Assembly: GCA_021802595.1 (NCBI GenBank)
Contig: JAJZRT010000237.1
Span: 1-6,319 of the forward strand
Direction of reading: 5' to 3'
DNA: 6,319 nucleotides
DNA from: Pseudomonadota bacterium
GTDB lineage: Bacteria; Pseudomonadota; Gammaproteobacteria; Burkholderiales; Thiobacillaceae
Part shown: piece by piece, positions 1-4,573 of the stretch
How positions within the stretch are numbered: position 1 is the stretch's first letter
How the letters are laid out: each line of letters opens with the position of its first letter
Made by a program: the position numbers and the translations under genes
The notes under the pieces: model-generated
Told to the model about the DNA's origin: nothing
What the model saw: the letters and a program-made list of their open reading frames with translations, nothing else
Database searches by the model: none

Positions 1-1478
1 TGGCCGGTTCGCTCGACCGCTTCGCCCGGCTCGACGAAATCCCCTTCGACACCGACCGCAAGCGCATGTCGGTGCGCTGCGATACGCCGCAGGGGCCCAT
101 GCTCTACTGCAAGGGCGCGCTGGAAACGGTGATGGCGGCGTGCGATTTCGTGCAGCGCGACGGCGCGATCGTGCCGCTCGACGCAGCCGCGAAAACGCAG
201 CTGCTCGCCGCACAGGACGCGATGGCCGGGGCCGGCCTGCGCGTGCTGGCGTTCGCCCATGCGCCGGCGCCCGATGGCCTGCCGGACGAGGAACGGGGAC
301 TGACGCTGTCCGGCCTGATCGGGCTCGAGGACCCGCCGCGGCCCGAGGTGGCCGATGCGGTCGCGCGCTGCGGCACCGCGGGTATCCGCGTCATCATGGT
401 CACCGGCGACCATCCGCATACCGCGCTTGCCATCGCCCGCGAGATCGGACTGGTGAAGACGGCGCAGCCGGTCGTCATTGGCGGCGACGACCTGCGCCGC
501 CTGTCGCCGGTGCAATTGCAGCTGGCGCTCGATGCACCGGAAATCCTCTTTGCCCGCGTCGCCGCCGAGCAGAAGATGCACATCGTCGAGGCCCTGCAGA
601 AGAAGGGCGAGATCGTCGCCGTCACCGGCGACGGCGTGAACGACGCGCCGGCGCTGAAGGTCGCCGACATCGGCATCGCCATGGGCGTGGCCGGCACCGA
701 TGTCGCCAAGGAAGCGGCCGACATGGTCCTGCTCGACGACAACTTCGCCAGCATCGTCGCCGCCATCGAGGAGGGGCGGGCGGTGTTCGACAACCTGCGC
801 AAGTTCCTCACCTACATCCTCTCGTCCAACATTCCCGAACTGGTGCCCTATCTGGCCTTCGTGCTGTTCCGCATCCCGCTGCCGCTGACCATCATCCAGA
901 TCCTGGCGGTCGACCTCGGCACCGACATGCTGCCGGCGCTCGCCCTCGGCGCCGAGCGGCCCGACCCCGGCGTGATGCAGCGCCCACCACGGGCGCGCGG
1001 CGACCGGCTGCTGTCATGGGCGCTGATCGCCCGCGCGTATCTCTTTCTCGGCGTGATCGAGGCGGCGGCCGCGATGACCGTGTTCTTCATCACCCTGGAC
1101 GCCGCCGGCTGGCACTACGGCGACACCCTGGCCCGCACGGCACCGCTCTACCTGCGGGCCACCGCCGCCTGCCTGGCGACCATCGTGGTCATGCAGGTGA
1201 TGAACCTCTTCCTGTGCCGGCATCCGCTCAGGTCCGCGCTGTCCTTCGGGCTGTCCGGCAACCCACTGCTTCTGCTCGGCATCGCGACGGAACTGGGTTT
1301 GCTGCTGTTCATCGTCTACACCCCGGCTGGCAACTGGCTGTTCGGCACCGCGCCGGTGGGGGCGGAGGTCTGGCTGCTTGCGGTGGCGCTGGCCGTTCTG
1401 ATGGGCGTCGCCGAGGAAGCACGCAAGGCATGGCTACGGCGGGCCGCGCAGGTGCGAAACGGTTCTGACAAGGCCTAG
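1..1478 (+). CDS. P-type cation-transporting ATPase, type IIC-like, C-terminal half (5' end outside window)
   Basis: This is an inner-membrane pump that couples ATP hydrolysis to cation transport. The frame is open from base 3, so the start and the DKTGT phosphorylation motif lie upstream; 491 residues are visible, about half of a typical pump. Visible motifs, numbered from base 3, are the nucleotide-domain PFDTDRKRMS (about 15-24), KGA (37-39), TGDHP (134-138) and the hinge TGDGVNDAP (208-216). Membrane helices follow from about residue 265 onward. M5 carries SSNIPE (274-279) and M6 carries DLGTD (304-308). These match Na,K-ATPase SNIPE and DLGTD better than SERCA, which has NLVTD at that place. 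The M8-M10 loops and the final EEARKAWLRR also align with Na,K-ATPase. Substrate (Na+, K+, H+ or Ca2+) cannot be fixed from sequence. The TAG stop lies inside the left arm of an inverted repeat, so the native C-terminus may have been altered. Family call is secure; the ion is unknown. Confidence 0.93.
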   Translation, partial: AGSLDRFARLDEIPFDTDRKRMSVRCDTPQGPMLYCKGALETVMAACDFVQRDGAIVPLDAAAKTQLLAAQDAMAGAGLRVLAFAHAPAPDGLPDEERGLTLSGLIGLEDPPRPEVADAVARCGTAGIRVIMVTGDHPHTALAIAREIGLVKTAQPVVIGGDDLRRLSPVQLQLALDAPEILFARVAAEQKMHIVEALQKKGEIVAVTGDGVNDAPALKVADIGIAMGVAGTDVAKEAADMVLLDDNFASIVAAIEEGRAVFDNLRKFLTYILSSNIPELVPYLAFVLFRIPLPLTIIQILAVDLGTDMLPALALGAERPDPGVMQRPPRARGDRLLSWALIARAYLFLGVIEAAAAMTVFFITLDAAGWHYGDTLARTAPLYLRATAACLATIVVMQVMNLFLCRHPLRSALSFGLSGNPLLLLGIATELGLLLFIVYTPAGNWLFGTAPVGAEVWLLAVALAVLMGVAEEARKAWLRRAAQVRNGSDKA

Positions 1479-1543
1479 GGAAGCGCTGAACAGGTCCTTC
1501 GACAAGCTCAGGACGAACGGCAACTTGTTCAGCGCTTCCCTAG
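1475..1543. repeat. Large inverted repeat with ~21-bp arms at the ATPase stop codon
   Basis: The left arm at 1475-1495 and right arm at 1523-1543 are reverse complements. The outer 18 bases (1475-1492 against 1526-1543) match perfectly; one G-T position and two further pairs extend each arm to 21. The 27-base loop holds the dispersed motif described separately. In RNA this would form a very stable hairpin and could end or stabilise the ATPase transcript, but no T-run follows the right arm, so it is not a classical intrinsic terminator. The ATPase stop (1476-1478) is inside the left arm, and the right arm abuts a truncated GGDEF coding segment. This is what one expects of a repeat that inserted or mediated a deletion here. 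Confidence 0.9.
1488..1520. repeat. Dispersed intergenic repeat motif, copy 1
   Basis: This 33-base motif has the core CCTTCGACAAGCTCAGGACG (1496-1515) and overlaps the left arm and loop of the inverted repeat. A related, interrupted copy lies at 4327-4414 in this window. From memory, very similar sequences are scattered in many high-GC proteobacterial genomes; their chance translations contain FVLSLSK. Its ends, TTCG and CGAA, are weakly palindromic. Mobility and function are unknown. Confidence 0.75.
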
Positions 1544-1655
1544 CATCGGCGTCGCGCTGTATCCCGACCACGGGGCCGATTACAAGCAGCTGATCCGCTA
1601 TGCCGACGAGGCGATGTACGAAGCCGAGAAGGACGGCGGGAACCGTTACCGGATC
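1542..1655 (+). pseudogene. Remnant of a diguanylate cyclase: C-terminal 38 codons of a GGDEF domain
   Basis: The translation reads SIGVALYPDHGADYKQLIRY followed by ADEAMYEAEKDGGNRYRI. This is the standard end of a GGDEF domain: the SIG-A-YP strand, the final helix with the ADEAMY signature, and the NRY end. Nothing upstream belongs to the domain: the GG(D/E)EF active site, the metal-binding Asp and any sensor part are missing, and the segment begins exactly at the right arm of the inverted repeat. There is no start codon or ribosome binding site. The only ATG (1614) lies inside the last helix. The frame does not stop after NRYRI but runs on through the antisense of the phospholipase gene to 3899, so the original stop is probably lost too. 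It is a non-functional relic of a c-di-GMP synthesis gene. It is not part of the EAL-type gene at the right end, which is on the other strand and has its own GGDEF-like domain. Confidence 0.85.
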
Positions 1656-1703
1656 CCTCCCGGCCCCGCGTCCAACCGTAGGCAAGGCCTGCGCAGAGGG
1701 CGA

Positions 1704-3875
1704 TCAGCGGTCCTGCCGGGAATGCCCCATGGCCGCTTCCGCGCCTTCCCGCTCATCGGGACCGGCGAGGTCGGCCAGGGCGAGCCCACCCATCGCCGGA
1801 TCGCTGATGCTGCCTTTCCCGCTCTCGACGTGGCCGGCCAGCTGGTAGCGGAAGCCGGCATCCCCAGCGACCGTGACGACCAGGTCGTACCAGCCGAAGG
1901 CGCGCTGCAGCGACCAGCGCTTCGAGAAGCCGGCGCCGGGCTTGAGTTCGGCCTCGATGCGCCGTCCGGTGTACTGGTCGAGAACGTGAACCTTCGCCGT
2001 GTGCGGCGCCAGATTGGCGATCGCCAGCACGAGGCCGTGGCCGTCCTCGGCGTAGCGCACGCGGACATCAAGCCGGGCACGGTCCGCGCCCGCGATGCCG
2101 CCCTTGAAGGTGCGCAGGAAGCCGTTGGGTCCATAGACCGACAGATCGTAGTCGGACAGGCCGGCTGTGGTCACCTCCCAGGCATCGGCGAGTTGCTTCC
2201 CGGGTTCGACCGTGTAGCTGCGGGGCGTCGCGCCGCCCTTGCCGGAGCGTACGTGGAAGACGGCCGTGGCGTCACCCGTATTGGCGAAGTCGATGCGGAA
2301 CGTGCCGTCGCCTGCCTTGACCGTGCCATGGGCGTGCAGCTTGTACGGCAGCGCGCGTGCCGGACGCACGCCTTTCTCCTGGCCCGGAAGCGCCTGCGTC
2401 GCCGGGACGACGGGCGCATAACTCGGATGCCGGACCCGATCGGTCGGCAGGTAGGACGCGGTGTCCGGCAGCGGCATGGGCGCCGCATTGGGTGTGGCGA
2501 AATTGAATGCCGAGGTGAGGTCGCCCGCCACCGCACGGCGCCACGCGGTGATGTTGCTCTCGACCAGCTCGGGATGTTCCCCGGCGAAGCGCGCCTCGAT
2601 GAAGCGGATGAGCGAGGTATGGTCGTACACCTGCGAGTCGACCCAGCCGCCCTTGCTCCACGGCGACACCACGATCATCGGCACGCGGTTGCCCAGCCCG
2701 TAGGGCGCGCTCGGGTGGCTGGAGTCGCCAGGGTAGATTTCGTTGACGGTGTCGACCGTCGATGCGCCCTGCCCGCTCGACTGCGGCGGGGTGGGCGGAA
2801 CCATGTGATCGAAGAATCCGCCGTTCTCGTCGTAGTTGATGAACAGCACCGTCTTGCTCCAGACCTCGGGGTTGGATGCCAGGATGTCGATGAACTGGGC
2901 GATGTACCACGCCCCGTAGTTGGGCGGGAAGTTCGGATGCTCGCTGAAGGCCTCGGGGGCGTTGATCCAGGATACCTGGGGCAGATTTCCACTGTTCACG
3001 TCTTCGCGGAAGTTGTCGAGCAGCCTGAACGGATCGCGGTTGTGCGCCAGGATGTGGGTTCCCGTCTTGGCGAAATCGGCGAGCGGGTCGCCGGGCTGCG
3101 CGTTCTGGTATTGATGGAAATAGAGCAGCGAGTTGTCGCCGTAGTTGCCGATATAGGGGTCGCTGGTCCAGCCCCAGTAGCCGTTTGCATCCAGGCCGTC
3201 GCCGATGTCCTGGTAGATCTTCCACGAAATGCCCGCGTTCTGCAGGCGCTCGGGGTAGGTGGACCAGTCGTAGCCGGCCTCGGCGTTGGTGATGACGGGG
3301 CCGCCGCCATTGCCGTCATTGCCGCACCAGCCGGTCCACATGTGGTAGCGGTTGGGATCGGTCGGGCCCATCAACGAGCAGTAGTAGGCATCGCATACGG
3401 TGAAGGCGTCCGCCAGCGCAAAGTGGAAGGGAATGTCCTGCCGGGTGTAGTACGTCATGGCGACCACGCCCTTGCTGGGCACCCACTGATCGTACGTGCC
3501 CGCGTTCCACGCGGCATGCGAATCGTTCCAGCCGTGGGGCGGATCGGGCAGGAACTGCATGCCCAGGTTGTCCAGCGGCGGGCGGAACGGCAGCACGGCA
3601 CCGGCCCCGTCGGGCTGGTTCCACACGGACAGGCCGGACGGCAACGTGACCGCACGCGGATCGGCAAAGCCGCGCACCCCGCGCATCGTGCCGAAATAGT
3701 GATCGAACGACCGGTTCTCCTGGGTCAGGATGATGATGTGCTCGACATCCGCGATGGTGCCGGTCCGGTTGTTGGCCGGGATGGCCAGCGCCTTTTGGAT
3801 GCTGGCGGGCAGGGCGGCCGCCAACGCGCCAGAACTGGCCAGTTTGAGGAAGGTGCGACGATCGATGCTGGACAT
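1704..3875 (-). CDS. Tat-exported phosphocholine-type phospholipase C (PlcN/PlcH family)
   Basis: This exported enzyme cleaves phosphatidylcholine-type lipids to diacylglycerol and phosphocholine, outside the cytoplasm. The 723-residue precursor begins with a Tat signal, DRRTFLKLA (5-13), a hydrophobic stretch and a likely cleavage after ALA (31). The phosphoesterase domain (about 40-440) shows TQENRSFDHYFG (51-62), with probable metal ligands E53 and N54. It also shows GPTDPNR (170-176), whose Thr is the probable nucleophile by family analogy, NYDENGG (347-353; D349, E350) and the late YDHTS (417-421). Two tandem phospholipase C C-terminal (DUF756-type) domains follow at about 511-591 and 599-688. 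Length is normal for the family, but 27 residues follow the usual SDPAMG end. The chosen start has AGGAG seven bases upstream; an ATG nine codons earlier (3902) has none. Family members are often induced by phosphate starvation, but I see no convincing Pho box. Hemolytic versus non-hemolytic type cannot be decided here. Confidence 0.95.
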   Translation of the reverse strand: MSSIDRRTFLKLASSGALAAALPASIQKALAIPANNRTGTIADVEHIIILTQENRSFDHYFGTMRGVRGFADPRAVTLPSGLSVWNQPDGAGAVLPFRPPLDNLGMQFLPDPPHGWNDSHAAWNAGTYDQWVPSKGVVAMTYYTRQDIPFHFALADAFTVCDAYYCSLMGPTDPNRYHMWTGWCGNDGNGGGPVITNAEAGYDWSTYPERLQNAGISWKIYQDIGDGLDANGYWGWTSDPYIGNYGDNSLLYFHQYQNAQPGDPLADFAKTGTHILAHNRDPFRLLDNFREDVNSGNLPQVSWINAPEAFSEHPNFPPNYGAWYIAQFIDILASNPEVWSKTVLFINYDENGGFFDHMVPPTPPQSSGQGASTVDTVNEIYPGDSSHPSAPYGLGNRVPMIVVSPWSKGGWVDSQVYDHTSLIRFIEARFAGEHPELVESNITAWRRAVAGDLTSAFNFATPNAAPMPLPDTASYLPTDRVRHPSYAPVVPATQALPGQEKGVRPARALPYKLHAHGTVKAGDGTFRIDFANTGDATAVFHVRSGKGGATPRSYTVEPGKQLADAWEVTTAGLSDYDLSVYGPNGFLRTFKGGIAGADRARLDVRVRYAEDGHGLVLAIANLAPHTAKVHVLDQYTGRRIEAELKPGAGFSKRWSLQRAFGWYDLVVTVAGDAGFRYQLAGHVESGKGSISDPAMGGLALADLAGPDEREGAEAAMGHSRQDR

Positions 3876-3882
3876 GCTGTGA

Positions 3883-3887
3883 CTCCT
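3883..3887 (-). promoter_or_regulatory. Ribosome binding site of the phospholipase C gene
   Basis: AGGAG on the minus strand sits seven bases before the ATG at 3873-3875, which is ideal spacing. The alternative in-frame ATG at 3900-3902 is preceded by CCCATTTCC with no purine-rich element. The site therefore fixes the start at 3875 and places the twin arginine close to the N-terminus, as usual for Tat signals. Confidence 0.8.
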
Positions 3888-3923
3888 GTCGGTCTCTGAC
3901 ATGGAAATGGGCTGCGAACCGCG

Positions 3924-3949
3924 CTGCCGGAGCGCGCGCGGATCGGCAG
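3924..3949. other. Small inverted repeat in the phospholipase C leader
   Basis: CTGCCG (3924-3929) and CGGCAG (3944-3949) are perfect reverse complements around a 14-base GC-rich spacer. They lie about 50-75 bases upstream of the phospholipase start. It could be a leader hairpin or a chance pairing in GC-rich DNA; there is no T-run. Confidence 0.3.
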
Positions 3950-3979
3950 GACACTGTGACAGGCGAAAAGATTAGGAGC

Positions 3980-3994
3980 CGAATGTGATATTCG
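3980..3994. promoter_or_regulatory. Possible operator upstream of phospholipase C
   Basis: CGAAT, five bases, ATTCG: a perfect dyad with 5-base arms, about 105-119 bases upstream of the phospholipase start. It lies in the most AT-rich piece of the leader, which is where a promoter would be expected. No good -35/-10 pair is visible; a TAATCT on the minus strand just downstream (3969-3974) is a weak -10 candidate. The regulator, if any, is unknown. Confidence 0.25.
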
Positions 3995-4220
3995 TTGCGG
4001 GCCGAAAGGCGACGGGCTGGTCCGTTCGGCTCAGCGCCCTTGCTACTGCGTCGCTATGGATGCGGAAGGGGGACGAATTCGAGCCCAGGGCCGCGAGGGG
4101 GTGAAATGGTTCGATGGGGCCCGGTGATTGATCCGGGCTGCGATGGAGCATTGCTACGCTTTGATGGCCGTTCTCGGCGCCCGTCCGGCGGGTTCGGTTT
4201 CCGGGAATTCGGGGCTGTCG
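3995..4220. other. Intergenic stretch with no gene recognised
   Basis: Several short open frames cross here on both strands, but none has a ribosome binding site, a recognisable domain or natural composition. They extend into the palindromic repeats on the right. I see no tRNA, riboswitch or terminator. The part from about 4130 may already belong to the longer dispersed repeat whose hairpin is at 4237-4268. Confidence 0.5.
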
Positions 4221-4290
4221 GGGGACCCTTCTTTTGGTTACTTTCCCTGGGCAAGCAAGAAAAGTAACTTGCGGCCGGGCAATCCCGGCC
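4221..4290. repeat. Dispersed intergenic repeat with two consecutive hairpins
   Basis: First hairpin: GTTACTTT (4237-4244) pairs with AAAGTAAC (4261-4268) around a 16-base loop containing GGGCAAGCAAG. Second hairpin: GGCCGGG (4273-4279) pairs with CCCGGCC (4284-4290) around a CAAT loop. The sequence around the first hairpin resembles a repeat I recall from many beta- and gammaproteobacterial intergenic regions, often mis-annotated as small proteins containing FGYF or WLLSLGKQ. No T-run follows, so termination is uncertain. Membership of a multicopy family is an inference, since only one copy is in the window. Confidence 0.65.
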
Positions 4291-4326
4291 AACGGGCGGT
4301 GGTCCTGCGGACATCTTGACTACAGC

Positions 4327-4414
4327 GAACAGGCCCTTCGACAGCTCCGCAAGGGGTATGCCGGTGGGCCCCCGCCGCTGCGCGGCGACCCTTCCGCAGG
4401 CTCAGGACGAACGG
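4327..4414. repeat. Dispersed repeat motif, copy 2, split by a 52-base insert
   Basis: The left part at 4327-4347 matches 1488-1509 with one substitution and one missing base. The right part at 4400-4414 matches 1506-1520 exactly. The 52 bases between (4348-4399) contain a hairpin, CGCCGC-TGC-GCGGCG at 4373-4387. The GCTC at the break occurs on both sides (4344-4347 and 4400-4403), and the insert margins are imperfect inverted repeats (CTCCGCAAGGG against CCCTTCCGCAG, 9 of 11). It could be one copy with a small insertion or two degenerate copies side by side. Confidence 0.7.
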
Positions 4415-4463
4415 TGCTGGGGGCTGCGCGCGCTGCGATCTGCGGCGGCGTTCAAACGCGGAA

Positions 4464-4553
4464 CTGGATTGCCCTAAAGGACTCCGATCCACTACGCACT
4501 AAAGTGCGTGTGGAATCGTATGCTTCGCCGTTGCGCCCCCTTCGCAATGACGG
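4464..4553. repeat. Third palindromic repeat with an internal hairpin
   Basis: The ends CTGGATTGCC (4464-4473) and GCAATGACGG (4544-4553) resemble the two ends of a short dispersed repeat seen in many proteobacteria, and contain the inverted pair ATTGC/GCAAT. Between them lies a hairpin at 4485-4518: CGAT, CCAC and ACGCAC pair with GTGCGT, GTGG and ATCG around a TAAA loop, 14 base pairs with two single-base bulges. The region is just downstream of the EAL-type gene and could protect or end its transcript, but has no T-run on that strand. Confidence 0.6.
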
Positions 4554-4558
4554 CCGCA

Positions 4559-4573
4559 TGAGGCAAGGCCTCA
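4559..4573 (-). other. Small hairpin overlapping the stop codon of the EAL-type gene
   Basis: TGAGGC (4559-4564) and GCCTCA (4568-4573) form a perfect 6-bp stem with a 3-base loop. The TGA stop at 4571-4573 (minus strand) is in the stem. It may help end the transcript but lacks a following T-run. In GC-rich DNA a chance stem of this size is plausible. Confidence 0.35.

Noticed and set aside
140..1468. Second plus-strand frame of 442 codons inside the ATPase
   Set aside because: Its product is dominated by Arg, Ala and Gly, typical of a shifted frame in GC-rich DNA; the overlapping frame has all P-type ATPase motifs.
1475..1543. Intrinsic terminator of the ATPase gene
   Set aside because: The stem is strong, but the loop is long and no T-run follows on either strand; kept as an inverted repeat instead.
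1614..3899. Plus-strand open frame of 761 codons across the phospholipase gene
   Set aside because: It is antisense to a gene with clear motifs, has no domain beyond the short GGDEF relic at its beginning, and long antisense frames are common in GC-rich DNA.
3956..3962. Pho box for phospholipase C
   Set aside because: Only one half-site resembling CTGTCAC is present; the second half-site at the expected 11-base step does not match.
1475..4553. Composite transposon bounded by the two copies of the dispersed motif, carrying phospholipase C
   Set aside because: There is no transposase, the two copies differ in structure, and the motif looks like a generic dispersed repeat; nothing shows the segment moves as a unit.
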